From Lachnospiraceae bacterium UBA7012 (GTDB lineage: Bacteria > Bacillota > Clostridia > Lachnospirales > Lachnospiraceae), in NCBI GenBank assembly GCA_002449595.1, contig DJXE01000162.1:1-31222 (forward strand): a stretch of 31,222 nt of DNA, in the 5' to 3' direction. Below, piece by piece: positions 8,209 to 15,556 of this stretch. The notes under the pieces were generated by a model. The model was not told where the DNA came from. It searched no databases and saw only the letters and a list, made by a program, of their open reading frames with translations. The position numbers and the translations under genes were made by a program. Positions within the stretch are counted from its first letter, which is position 1; every line of letters begins with the position of its first letter.

Positions 8209-9645
8209 ATGGCAAACCAGGCAATCAATGATCTCATCGGATTACTCGGAGCAGAGAAGGTCCTCACGGACGAGTCGGTCCTTCTGAACGCGGAAGGCCC
8301 TCTCACCAGACCTTTTGAGCGGGCGTTCGGCTACAAGCCGAAGCATCTCCCGATCGCGGTCGTCAAGGCGATGTCGACCGAGGACGTGTCCAAGACCCTG
8401 AAATATTGCAACGACAATAAGATCAGCGTCATCACGAAGACCGGCGCGACCTGCAGCGAGGACCAGCTGATCGTCATCAACGACAACACGATCTTCCTTG
8501 ACTGCGAAGGCATGAACCAGCTGATCAAGCTCGACGCCTACAACATGATGGCGACCGTCGGCTGCGGCATGCACCTGGCGCGTCTGGAAGAGCTGGCCAA
8601 TGAACAGGGCCTGACGACCGGCCACTGCCCGCAGTCCCAGCCCCTTGCCTGCCTCGGCGGCCTGACCGCGACGAGAAGTATCGGACAGTTCTCCACCTAC
8701 TACGGCGGCATCGAAGATCTGGTCTGCGGCCTTGAGGCGGTTCTTCCGAACGGCGAAGTCATCCGCATCCGCAACGTGCCGCGCCGTTCCGCCGGCCCGG
8801 ACCTGCGCCACATGTTCATCGGCTCCGAAGGTGCGCTCGCTGTCATCACTGAGCTCACCGTCAAGCTCTTCACCTACTATCCGGATGATTTCTGGAAGGG
8901 CGCTTTCGTCGTCAAGTCATTTGAGGAAGGCATCGACGCGATCCGGGAGATCATCACGAAGGGCTTCCGTCCCTCCGTCGTCCGTCTGTATGACAAGCCG
9001 GATATGGATCTGAACTACGGCAGCGTCGAACTCGCGGAAGGCGAGGCCTGCATGTTCTTCGTCGCGGAAGGCCCCGCGGACATCGCGAGAGTGACCGGTG
9101 AGAACATCATGAAGATCGCGGAGGCGCACGGCGCGCGCTGGGCCGGCACACAGATCGTGGATCACTGGCTCGCGACCCGCAACAACATCTGCAACACGAT
9201 CGGCGGCGAAGAAGATGCGCAGAAATTCCGTGAGACGAAGACCTTCTACGCGACCTGCGAGATCAGCGCGAGCTGGTCCGAGATCAAGGACATCTACAGG
9301 AACGTCATGGAGAAGCTTCCTCAGAATCTCGAGAACCTGGTTCTTCTGGGCGGCCACGTCTCCCACAGCTACCAGACCGGCACGAACGTCTACTTCGTCT
9401 ATCAGCTGAAGGCGACGGATCCGCTGAAGATGAATGAGGATCAGTGGGAGCTCATCGACATGCTCTGCAAGGAAGTCCTCGCACAGCCGACCGGCGGCGC
9501 GATGCACCACCACGGCACCGGCAAGGTCCGCGTGAAACTGATGCACGAGGAGCACGGCAGCAGCTATCCGCTGATGGTCGGCCTGAAGCACATGATGGAT
9601 CCGAACGGCATCATGAACCCCGGGACGCTGATCCTTCAAGAGTGA
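8209..9645 (+). CDS. GlcD / alkyl-DHAP-synthase-like FAD-binding oxidase
   Basis: This 478-residue flavoprotein is of the PCMH / FAD-oxidase C-terminal (type 4) family. The PCMH region covers roughly residues 40-230, including 'TKTGATCSEDQL', 'GGLTATRSIGQFSTYYGG', and 'RSAGPDLRHMFIGSEGALAVITE'. In the C-terminal domain His433-His435 (HHHGTGK) matches the HHHG-GK motif of alkyl-dihydroxyacetonephosphate synthases rather than the HGDGN-type motif of D-lactate/glycolate oxidases. Family members in anaerobes often pass electrons to an Etf, and two Etf pairs lie upstream. Substrate is unknown; a 2-hydroxy acid or glycerol/DHAP-type compound fits the context. It follows an AGGAGGT and is closed by the terminator at 9744. 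Confidence 0.85.
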   Translation: MANQAINDLIGLLGAEKVLTDESVLLNAEGPLTRPFERAFGYKPKHLPIAVVKAMSTEDVSKTLKYCNDNKISVITKTGATCSEDQLIVINDNTIFLDCEGMNQLIKLDAYNMMATVGCGMHLARLEELANEQGLTTGHCPQSQPLACLGGLTATRSIGQFSTYYGGIEDLVCGLEAVLPNGEVIRIRNVPRRSAGPDLRHMFIGSEGALAVITELTVKLFTYYPDDFWKGAFVVKSFEEGIDAIREIITKGFRPSVVRLYDKPDMDLNYGSVELAEGEACMFFVAEGPADIARVTGENIMKIAEAHGARWAGTQIVDHWLATRNNICNTIGGEEDAQKFRETKTFYATCEISASWSEIKDIYRNVMEKLPQNLENLVLLGGHVSHSYQTGTNVYFVYQLKATDPLKMNEDQWELIDMLCKEVLAQPTGGAMHHHGTGKVRVKLMHEEHGSSYPLMVGLKHMMDPNGIMNPGTLILQE

Positions 9646-9743
9646 TTCGCAGAAGGGAATCGCTGTTAGCGAGTGATTGTGATTTGGGGAGATCTGCGTA
9701 GAATGCGGTCACCCGAAAATCAATTAAATCTGAAATTCAAAAG

Positions 9744-9771
9744 CCGGCGGGGAGCGATCCCTGCCGGTTTT
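9744..9771 (+). terminator. Intrinsic terminator at the end of the redox operon
   Basis: A 10-bp stem, CCGGCGGGGA (9744-9753) with TCCCTGCCGG (9758-9767), encloses a 4-nt GCGA loop; one G-T pair is included. It is followed by TTTTGT and preceded by AAAAG, so it may also work for transcription arriving on the minus strand. It sits 98 bp after the FAD oxidase stop codon. Confidence 0.85.
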
Positions 9772-9793
9772 GTCATGTCGCAGATAATACTGC

Positions 9794-9876
9794 GTCACTT
9801 TATGTCTCGTGACTTTTTGTCCATGTCACTCATTATGTCTCTTTTACGTCACTTAATGCGCCGTGTTACTTTTTGC
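9794..9876. repeat. Five-copy 12-mer array, possible insertion-sequence end
   Basis: Five related units start at 9794 (GTCACTTTATGT), 9809 (GTGACTTTTTGT), 9825 (GTCACTCATTATGT), 9848 (GTCACTTAATGC) and 9865 (GTTACTTTTTGC), spaced 15-23 bp. A 5-bp inverted repeat, CGCAG/CTGCG, lies just before at 9780-9795. Multiple short repeats of ACAAAAAGT-GAC type are typical of IS21-family ends, but there is no transposase here, so this would be a solo end. The last copy covers the stop codon of the minus-strand gene ending at 9866. Confidence 0.5.
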
Positions 9877-10360
9877 CCTTGGCTCTCTTCTGTCTCTTTT
9901 TAGACACTGCGCCGCGATGATTGTCCGCCGCCGGATTCCGCGATCCTTCCGGGAAAGCTCTCGTACCCATGCTCTCTCCGTCCGCAAGCTTTCTTCCGCT
10001 TCCGCTGTGTCCGGGAACCTGCTGGTTTGCCGCTCCCCCGCTGACCAGGGTGCTCTTCGTGACGGTGAGCTTTTCATTGCTCGTACCGCCCAGGTCAATG
10101 CCGAGTTTGGAGGCGGCGACCTTTTTCCCGATGGCGATGGCCGCGATGATCACAGCCGTCCCGATTCCCGAAGTGATGAGCGGCGTGTACCACGGTGCGC
10201 TGTTTCCGGCAATGTACGCGTCCGGATTCTTCATGAAGCCCTTTATGACCGCAAACGCATTGCCGGCAAAGACGCCGCTGACCGAGCCGATCGCGATGTT
10301 GCAGTAATTGTTGATCTTGTTCAGCAGCAGCTGTTTCGCATTTTCTTTTCCGTTTTTCAT
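9866..10360 (-). CDS. Small membrane protein with two predicted helices and a basic tail
   Basis: This 164-residue protein is not recognised by name. Two hydrophobic segments, about residues 20-42 and 58-79, flank a short loop. The second half (about 90-164) is polar, rich in Gly, Ser and Asn, and ends in a cluster of Lys/Arg. The layout is holin-like but no holin family is claimed. A GGAGG lies before the ATG. It lies 36 bp after the 77-aa gene on the same strand, so the two probably form an operon. Its last codons and stop coincide with the final copy of the 12-mer array, so the C-terminus may have been altered by an insertion event. Confidence 0.6.
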   Translation of the reverse strand: MKNGKENAKQLLLNKINNYCNIAIGSVSGVFAGNAFAVIKGFMKNPDAYIAGNSAPWYTPLITSGIGTAVIIAAIAIGKKVAASKLGIDLGGTSNEKLTVTKSTLVSGGAANQQVPGHSGSGRKLADGESMGTRAFPEGSRNPAADNHRGAVSKKRQKRAKGKK

Positions 10361-10396
10361 TTCCGTGATCCTCCGCCTTTCATTGATTCTCTGCCC

Positions 10397-10630
10397 TTAT
10401 TGCTCAAATCCGCACCCGATCCTGTCCGGGCCTTGCGCTCCGTGCACGTACCGCGCCGTGAACTCTCTGTTGATGTCGCGGATCTCCTTTTTTCCGTCGA
10501 TGTATTCCTGGTACATTTCTGCCAGTCCTGCCGCGCAGCCGTCGCATGCGCCTTCGATATTGCCGATGGACTCCTCGACGATCCTCTTGCGCTCTTCTAT
10601 GGTCGTATCCTTAATCAGAATTGAATTCAT
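10397..10630 (-). CDS. Conserved small cysteine-containing protein of Clostridia
   Basis: This 77-residue protein starts 'MNSILIKDTTIEERKRIVEE' and has a CDGC pair (Cys29, Cys32), then 'MYQEYIDGKKEIRDINREF' and Cys73. Similar short proteins are common in clostridial genomes and are sometimes mislabelled as PurH, to which they bear no visible relation. Function is unknown; the Cys pair could bind metal. AGAGGCGGG precedes the ATG. The likely promoter is the extended -10 element at 10763-10771 on the same strand. It is the first gene of a two-gene unit. Confidence 0.65.
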   Translation of the reverse strand: MNSILIKDTTIEERKRIVEESIGNIEGACDGCAAGLAEMYQEYIDGKKEIRDINREFTARYVHGAQGPDRIGCGFEQ

Positions 10631-10762
10631 ATCCCGCCTCTTCTAACACATCTGTGCCTGCCAGTTCATGATCGTTCCCGGATCGCTGCAGGACATTGAT
10701 TTTCTCATACCCCGCTTTTCTCACAAGCAAAGCGACGTTCTGACAAATATCTTCTCACAGAC

Positions 10763-10771
10763 AGTATAGCA
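10763..10771 (-). promoter_or_regulatory. Extended -10 element (TGCTATACT)
   Basis: On the minus strand the sequence reads TGC-TATACT, an extended -10 box, about 133 nt before the 77-aa gene. The -35 region is poor, as is common for extended -10 promoters. Confidence 0.4.
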
Positions 10772-10812
10772 AAAATCACTCCACCAGTTCTTCCCCTCGA
10801 CAAGTTTCCTCC

Positions 10813-10908
10813 TCATTTGATCCCGTAGATCAGCCCGGCGTTCGGCCAGGTCCTGGCCACGCGGTTCGAGAGCGCCGCCCCGAGAGCGTTTTCAATGATT
10901 ATTGACAC
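10813..10908 (-). pseudogene. 31-codon remnant of a lost gene in the 10631-11016 gap
   Basis: Within the 386-bp gap between 10631 and 11016 the minus strand has an open stretch, GTG to TGA, encoding 31 residues that end 'NAGLIYGIK'. It reads like the tail of a real protein: GC-rich third positions and a balanced composition (LGAALSNRVARTWPN). A stop lies directly before the GTG and no ribosome binding site is present, so it is best treated as a leftover C-terminus. The family is unknown. Apart from this and the promoter-like elements, I see nothing else in the gap. Confidence 0.3.
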
Positions 10909-11016
10909 CTACGAGGCTTCTTTTCCCGTCCTCCCCAGGCTGTTCTTTTTCCGCGAAGCTTCTTAAATTCAGGTTCCTCCGAGCGTTTGTTTCAGCCCCT
11001 CCAAGGAGTATAATGG

Positions 11017-12291
11017 ATGTGCATGTCACAAAAACAGAAGCCCCGGAAAGGGCCGAAATACCTCACAGAAAGATTTAAAAGAATGCACACGAACTACAGA
11101 AAGACCCTGATTGCCTGCTATCTCGCTTTCATCGTCCAGGCGATCACGTCGAACTTTGTCCCGCTTCTGTTCCTGAAGTTTCATAACGACTACAGCATTC
11201 CGCTGGGAAAGATCGCGCTGATCCCCATGGCGTTCTTCCTGACGCAGCTCATGATCGACGTGTTCTGCGCCAAGTTCGTCGACGCGATCGGCTACCGGCG
11301 CTGCATCGTGGCTTCGGAGGTCGCCTGCGTGCTCGGCCTCGCCGGCCTTGCGGTGCTCCCGGACCTGTTCCCGGATCCGTTCGCCGGCATCATGGTGTGT
11401 GTCGTCATCTATGCCGTCGGCAGCGGCCTCATCGAGGTCCTCGCGAGTCCGATCGTCGAGGCCTGCCCGTTTGACAACAAGGACGCCGTCATGAGTCTCC
11501 TGCACTCGTTCTACTGCTGGGGATCGGTCGGCGTGATCCTTTTGTCAACGCTTTTCTTCGCGCTGTTCGGAACGCAGCACTGGCGGATCCTCGCCTGCAT
11601 CTGGGCGCTCATTCCGCTCTACAATATCTTCAATTTCGCGACCTGCCCCATCGAGCGTCTCACTGAGGAAGGCGAGGGCATGACGATCACACAGCTGCTG
11701 CGGACGCCGCTGTTCTATACGGCGGTCATCCTGATGGTCTGCGCCGGCGCTTCTGAGCTCGCGATGGCGCAGTGGGCATCCGCCTACACCGAGGCGGCGC
11801 TCGGCTTCACCAAGACCATGGGCGACCTGGTCGGCCCCTGCATGTTTGCCGTCACGATGGGCATCTGCCGCGTGATCTACGGCAAATACGGCCCGAAGAT
11901 GAACCTGATCCGGTTCATGATCGGCTCCGGCGTCCTCTGCCTGTGCTGCTACCTGCTTGCCTCTCTGTCATCTAACCCGGTGGTTGGACTCATCGGTTGT
12001 ATCGTATGCGGCTTCTCGGTAGCCATCATGTGGCCCGGCACCATCAGCATCATCTCCCCGCGCCTGCCGCAGGGCGGAACTGCCCTGTTCGCGCTGCTCG
12101 CCATGTCCGGCGACCTGGGCGGCGCGTTCGGTCCGACACTCGTCGGTACGATCTCCCAGCGGGCGGGCGACAACCTGCAGACCGGCATGCTTGCCGGCAG
12201 CATCTTTCCCATCGTGCTTGTCGCCGCCCTGCTCATGCTCAGCAAAAGATCCGGCGAACAGCAGAATGCGCGTGGTTCTTCCGCAATCTGA
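11017..12291 (+). CDS. Major facilitator superfamily transporter, FucP-like
   Basis: This 424-residue protein has about twelve hydrophobic segments. The first begins near residue 30 ('LIACYLAFIVQAITSNFVPL'). The loop after helix 2 has 'DAIGYRRCIVASE', an MFS loop-like motif. 'LHSFYCWGSVGVILLS' and 'MWPGTISIISPRLPQGG' resemble the sugar MFS (fucose permease) group. The start at 11017 is 8 nt after AAGGAG; in-frame ATG 11023 is an alternative. Substrate is not predictable. A solo gene, it converges with the tRNA-editing gene. A TATAAT at 11009-11014 overlaps the start region and is probably chance. Confidence 0.85.
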   Translation: MCMSQKQKPRKGPKYLTERFKRMHTNYRKTLIACYLAFIVQAITSNFVPLLFLKFHNDYSIPLGKIALIPMAFFLTQLMIDVFCAKFVDAIGYRRCIVASEVACVLGLAGLAVLPDLFPDPFAGIMVCVVIYAVGSGLIEVLASPIVEACPFDNKDAVMSLLHSFYCWGSVGVILLSTLFFALFGTQHWRILACIWALIPLYNIFNFATCPIERLTEEGEGMTITQLLRTPLFYTAVILMVCAGASELAMAQWASAYTEAALGFTKTMGDLVGPCMFAVTMGICRVIYGKYGPKMNLIRFMIGSGVLCLCCYLLASLSSNPVVGLIGCIVCGFSVAIMWPGTISIISPRLPQGGTALFALLAMSGDLGGAFGPTLVGTISQRAGDNLQTGMLAGSIFPIVLVAALLMLSKRSGEQQNARGSSAI

Positions 12292-12307
12292 TGCATGTAT
12301 AACAGCA

Positions 12308-12325
12308 GGCGGGAATCCACCCGCC
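12308..12325. terminator. Hairpin between convergent genes
   Basis: A perfect 6-bp GC stem, GGCGGG (12308-12313) and CCCGCC (12320-12325), sits 16 bp after the MFS stop. No T-run follows, so it is a weak terminator candidate. A second hairpin, GATCAGT (12348-12354) with ACTGATC (12364-12370), covers the stop codon of the convergent gene. Confidence 0.4.
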
Positions 12326-12361
12326 AGGAACAAGTCTCTTATTTATTGATCAGTCACTTCT

Positions 12362-12910
12362 TCACTGATCCGAGAATCCCAGCCGCACCGTCTGGTACGC
12401 GTGTCCCGTCGCCGGGAGGAATTTCTCCACGATGTCTGCCGTCCTGAGCTTCAGGCTGGACGTGCAGACGCACGGATGACATCCGAGGTACTCGTCCTCC
12501 AGCACGTCCTCGTCGATGAGCAGCTGCACCTGGTGATCCGGGTCATTCATGAGCCCCATGACGCTGACCGCCCCCGGCTCGATGTCGAGATACTTCAGCA
12601 TGTCCTCCGGCTCCGCAAAGGAGAGCCGCGCGGACCCGATCTGCGAGGACAGCTCCTTCGTCTTGAACTTCTTGTCCCCGGGCATCATGAGCAGATAGAA
12701 CTTCGTCTTCTGGCGGTTGCAGAGAAAAAGGGTTTTGCAGATCAGGACGCCGAGCACCGCGTCGATCTCATAGCAGGCCTCCATGTTGTCCGCCCGCTCG
12801 TGATCCGTTCTCAGATACTCGATGCCGAGGCGGTCGAGAAAATCATAAGTCCTGACCTCTCTCGGCAGCCTGCCCTCCATGTTTTCCGGTCTTCCCTGAA
12901 ACAGTTCCAT
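12362..12910 (-). CDS. YbaK/ProXp-type trans-editing protein (mischarged tRNA-Pro deacylase)
   Basis: This 182-residue protein matches the prolyl-tRNA synthetase-associated (YbaK/ProX) family over its full length: 'TYDFLDRLGIEYLRTDHERADNME' at the start, a core 'CKTLFLCNRQKTKFYLLMMPGDKKF' with the lysine typical of the active site, 'EDMLKYLDIEPGAVSVMGLMND', and 'LGCHPCVCTSSLKL' near the end (family: HPN-NT-TL). It would act in the cytoplasm by hydrolysing wrongly charged Ala-tRNA-Pro or a similar mischarged tRNA. GCAGGAGAG precedes the ATG. It stands alone and converges with the MFS gene. Confidence 0.88.
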   Translation of the reverse strand: MELFQGRPENMEGRLPREVRTYDFLDRLGIEYLRTDHERADNMEACYEIDAVLGVLICKTLFLCNRQKTKFYLLMMPGDKKFKTKELSSQIGSARLSFAEPEDMLKYLDIEPGAVSVMGLMNDPDHQVQLLIDEDVLEDEYLGCHPCVCTSSLKLRTADIVEKFLPATGHAYQTVRLGFSDQ

Positions 12911-12930
12911 GTATGCTCTCCTGCTTTCCC

Positions 12931-13104
12931 TTAATCGCTCGCAAAATTCAGTTTTGTGCCTGCCATGCTGTCCTTCCTCTCAAAGGCCGAAGTTGCCAAA
13001 CTCCGATATACTGGGCGACCACGACCGATCCGCCCGAAGCGATGGCTGTTTTTTTCTTCCGGGATCTGCTGCTTCGGCTCGATCAAACCCTGCAGTACAG
13101 ACAT
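12931..13104 (-). pseudogene. Degraded fragment, possibly of a MATE transporter
   Basis: A 57-codon minus-strand frame starts at 13104 with AAGGAG 8 nt upstream, so it could be translated. Its own product, rich in Arg, Lys and Gln, looks meaningless after residue 19. After a run of seven A's, however, the +1 frame (13002-13049) reads TAIASGGSVVVAQYIG, very like the 'A-GG-VVVAQYLG' motif of MATE efflux proteins. The likeliest explanation is a frameshifted and truncated MATE gene. The match covers only about 16 residues, so identity is tentative. The rest of 13105-13260 shows no gene. Confidence 0.35.
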
Positions 13105-13264
13105 GCCAGTTCTCCTTGTCCGTCGTATTCTCCGGGGATGCTTCCCCAAATCAGCTTACCACATTGACAAAAAATATACACTGACCGGTCATGGCGGGTG
13201 CTCATAAGAAAGCTTTATATCAAAAACGATTCGGGCATCTGTCTGAACAGATTGGCAAACAAAA

Positions 13265-13296
13265 ACGGACTGTTGTTTTACAGCAGTCCGTTTTTT
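13265..13296. terminator. Bidirectional intrinsic terminator
   Basis: An 8-bp stem, ACGGACTG (13265-13272) with CAGTCCGT (13284-13291), can be extended by a further TG/CA pair. It is followed by TTTTTT and preceded by AAAAA, so it can act on either strand. It has no clear gene of its own and lies at the left edge of the low-GC island. Confidence 0.8.
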
Positions 13297-13336
13297 GTTG
13301 CCATTTTTCAGATTCTCGACTGATACAGCTGAGAGC

Positions 13337-13428
13337 GAAACTTCTTGAAGTGTGAAAACGGGACTTCTTGAAGTGTCAAAACGAGACTTCTTGAAGTGTC
13401 AAAATGAAACTTCTTGAAGTGTGAAAAT
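13337..13428. repeat. Four tandem 23-bp repeats with a palindromic core
   Basis: Exactly four units with a strict 23-bp period share the core ACTTCTTGAAGTGT (starting at 13340, 13363, 13386 and 13409), followed by S-AAAA-Y. Each core contains ACTTC-TT-GAAGT, a 5-bp inverted repeat. Units differ at only a few positions. They lie 223 bp before the XRE gene. Regular spacing near two helical turns suggests an array of protein-binding sites (operator, iteron or insertion-sequence end). No spacers are present, so this is not CRISPR. Confidence 0.8.
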
Positions 13429-13564
13429 CACACTCAATTAAGACTAATAATAATGATACTGATATGAATAAGACTTATCTTTCTTTCCTTCCGAAGGCAA
13501 ACATCTAAAGAATCCATGTTGGTCAAATTGAAGCTGACGACAAATTGCAAAATGCAAATCCAAT

Positions 13565-13593
13565 TTGAAAATCTACACAATTTATGATACAAT
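13565..13593 (+). promoter_or_regulatory. Sigma-A promoter of the xre-hsdR' unit
   Basis: TTGAAA (13565-13570), a 17-bp spacer and TACAAT (13588-13593) form one of the best promoter matches in the window. It precedes the XRE gene by 57 bp. The stretch 13429-13564 is AT-rich and holds nothing else that I recognise. Confidence 0.7.
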
Positions 13594-13650
13594 TCAATAT
13601 GGAATTTTGTAAGCATCTTTGATGGAAGTCTGAACACAAGGAGAAACACT

Positions 13651-13872
13651 ATGGCAGTCAGTTATGATCGGCTTTGGCATATCCTGATTGATAAGCACTG
13701 GAGCAAGACCAAGCTGATAAAAGAAGCGAAAATCAGCACAAACGCCATGGCTAAAATGGGCAAAGGCCAGGATGTCCGGGTAGAGACCTTGGTTAAGATT
13801 TGCAGTGTGCTGAACTGCACCATTGACGACATTATGGAGATCATTCCGGATGAAGGAAAGGTGGCCGAGTGA
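13651..13872 (+). CDS. XRE/Cro-type HTH regulator
   Basis: This 73-residue protein is almost entirely one HTH_3/Xre-type domain: helix 1 'YDRLWHILIDKHWSKTKLIKEA', then 'ISTNAMAKMGKGQDVRVETLVKICSVLNCTIDDIMEII'. It lies under a good promoter, with AAGGAG 7 nt before the ATG, and overlaps the truncated hsdR by 1 bp (TGATG). Small Xre proteins commonly precede type I restriction genes in Firmicutes, where they are thought to control expression. It may also bind the 23-bp repeat array upstream, which is an inference. Confidence 0.85.
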   Translation: MAVSYDRLWHILIDKHWSKTKLIKEAKISTNAMAKMGKGQDVRVETLVKICSVLNCTIDDIMEIIPDEGKVAE

Positions 13873-14231
13873 TGGGTTTCGAAAAAAAGGATCTATCCGA
13901 AGCTGACATCCGCACAAAATTCATCACGCCTGCCATTGTCAAGGCAGGCTGGAGCTCCTTTTCTCAAATGAGGGAAGAATACCCCATCACAAAAGGGCGC
14001 ATTATCGCTCGGGGCAAGACCTGCAAGCGGGAGAAACCGTTAAAGGCGGATTACGTTCTCTTCTACAAGCCCAATAAGCCCATTGCGATTGTCGAGGCAA
14101 AAGATAATAACCACACTATTGGCGATGGTATGCAGCAGGCGCTGAATTATGCAAAAATGATGGACGTTCCGTTCGTATTCTCTTCCAACGGCGACGGCTT
14201 TCTTTTCCATAACAAGGCGTTAAAGTTTTGA
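13872..14231 (+). pseudogene. hsdR: Truncated type I restriction subunit R (hsdR, N-terminal 119 residues)
   Basis: The reading frame is the N-terminus of an HsdR-type endonuclease: 'EADIRTKFITPAIVKAGW', 'ADYVLFYKPNKPIAIVEAKDNN' (the PD-(D/E)xK-type nuclease core, D...ExK), then 'GMQQALNYAKMMDVPFVFSSNGDGFLFHN'. Full HsdR proteins run to about 800-1000 residues with a helicase. Here the frame stops after 'KALKF', where the sequence passes abruptly into hsdS. All helicase motifs and the whole hsdM are missing, so it cannot be a working motor nuclease. The start at 13872 overlaps the xre stop. Confidence 0.85.
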
Positions 14232-14649
14232 GATGCAGTGATGTTAAACCAGGATGGATAAGCCCCATTGGAATTCGTACCGTAAAAAAAGCTCTTTCTG
14301 ACGAGTATTCCCGGACTATTCTACAGTAGGAGGCGAAATCGTAATCAATGTGCGAGGTACCCTTGGAGGATGTGCAATAGTGCCCCAAGACTACGTCGGA
14401 TATAACGTTGCCAGGGAAGTTGCGGTGCTCCCCTTGTCAAAGCAGATCATAACGGAATATATCTTGTTTGCTTTGCTTTCTCCAATGTTTGACCAGTATT
14501 TATCAAATAATCTGCGTGGAGTTGCATATAAAGGATTGAACATCGAGCTGCTCTCTTCTTTCGTGGTTCCCCTCCCGCCCCTTGCCGAGCAGCAGCGCAT
14601 CGTTGCGCGTGTAAGTGAACTCCTCGCCATGTGCGATGAATTGAAATGA
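14217..14649 (+). pseudogene. hsdS: Truncated and frameshifted type I specificity subunit S (hsdS, C-terminal part)
   Basis: Directly from the hsdR break, a second frame reads 'VLRCSDVKPGWISPIGIRTV' and 'DEYSRTILQ', then stops at a TAG near 14329. After a shift the next frame reads 'GGEIVINVRGTLGGCAIV', 'GYNVAREVAVLPL', and ends 'PLPPLAEQQRIVARVSELL', the classic HsdS half-domain and conserved central/C-terminal helix. Joined, these make one target-recognition domain plus a helix, so the gene has lost its N-terminal part and carries a frameshift. The stop at 14647-14649 seems early for the family. Confidence 0.8.
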
Positions 14650-14657
14650 GGTGAAAA

Positions 14658-15503
14658 ATGCTGGAATTCATAAAAATCATCAACAGTGATTATGCAGGAG
14701 TACTGTCTCTGCTTTCTTCGCTGATCATGGTTGTTGTCACGATCATTTATGTTGGACACACCAAGCGCCAAGCAAATTACGCTAAGGAATCAGCTGAACT
14801 TGTTGCAAAACAAATAAAGATAGATAAGCAACCGTGTGTTGTTCCATATGTAACTGATTCATACGGATCTGCTTGGGATGCCACGGACTATACCCGGATG
14901 CAGCTTGGATTTACAATCAAGCTTAAGAATGTTGGTGATTCGCCCGCAATTAGTGTTTATACTTTAGCCGAAATTGAACTACAGTTTACAGAGGATTCCA
15001 ACGGAAATAAAAAGCGGCTTCCAGCATCTTTGCTCCCGGGATTTGTACAAGCATTATCGGCAGAAGAGGAGACGGAAATAAATATCCGTTTTGAGACCTC
15101 TGAAATCAAGGCGTTGATTTGCGAACTAAGAAAAGCCTTGGAAAAAAACTGGGAGCGTCTCAGAACAAACCCCAGCCATCATCATTTTACCGGCGCTAAG
15201 CTTTTTGTTCGCGTGTTTTTCAAAAACTTAATGGGACAATGGTGTGAAAGTACCATCTCTTATGAGATTGCATGGTTGGCATATAAGAATCCACCACCTC
15301 AGAAGACACACAACTTAAACGAAAACACAATTCCCCCAAAAGAAATACATGAAGGTGATGAGTTTAAAGCCGTATTGTCATCGCATCATATTGCGCCATT
15401 TTTATTTGCAATGACAACTGATAAACACGTCATCAGTATATTGCAAGGGTATACAAACGAAAGTCCGTGGTTATCGGCGGAACTAAAAGACAACCGTACT
15501 TAA
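14658..15503 (+). CDS. Membrane-anchored protein of unknown function, island gene
   Basis: This protein has 281 residues. One hydrophobic segment lies near the N-terminus (about residues 15-34, 'GVLSLLSSLIMVVVTIIYVG'), followed by a Lys/Gln-rich helix, then a soluble domain with a beta-rich piece 'LGFTIKLKNVGDSPAISVYT'. No catalytic motif is recognised. GAGGTG precedes the ATG, 9 bp after the hsdS remnant. The design (helix, coiled stretch, then a beta domain with an N-x-G-(D/N)-(S/A)-x-A motif) is shared with the 150-aa protein at 15823, so they may be distant relatives or partners. AT-rich codon use sets it apart from the flanking chromosome. Confidence 0.7.
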   Translation: MLEFIKIINSDYAGVLSLLSSLIMVVVTIIYVGHTKRQANYAKESAELVAKQIKIDKQPCVVPYVTDSYGSAWDATDYTRMQLGFTIKLKNVGDSPAISVYTLAEIELQFTEDSNGNKKRLPASLLPGFVQALSAEEETEINIRFETSEIKALICELRKALEKNWERLRTNPSHHHFTGAKLFVRVFFKNLMGQWCESTISYEIAWLAYKNPPPQKTHNLNENTIPPKEIHEGDEFKAVLSSHHIAPFLFAMTTDKHVISILQGYTNESPWLSAELKDNRT

Positions 15504-15556
15504 GGCATCACCAAGAAAAGAATCCATATGATACCGAATGAAGCGAGGTTATTTGT

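Noticed and set aside
10397..10630. PurH annotation for the 77-aa protein
   Set aside because: Names of this kind circulate for the family, but the protein is far too short and has no AICAR transformylase features.
10902..10907. Perfect TTGACA before the MFS gene
   Set aside because: There is no -10 sequence at a suitable distance, so it was not called a promoter.
11009..11014. Perfect TATAAT before the MFS gene
   Set aside because: It overlaps the start codon region and would give a transcript beginning inside the gene.
13337..13428. CRISPR array
   Set aside because: The four units are directly adjacent with no unique spacers, and there are no cas genes.
13434..13649. 71-codon minus-strand frame in the AT-rich leader of xre
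   Set aside because: It has no ribosome binding site, an unlikely composition, and runs across the xre promoter.
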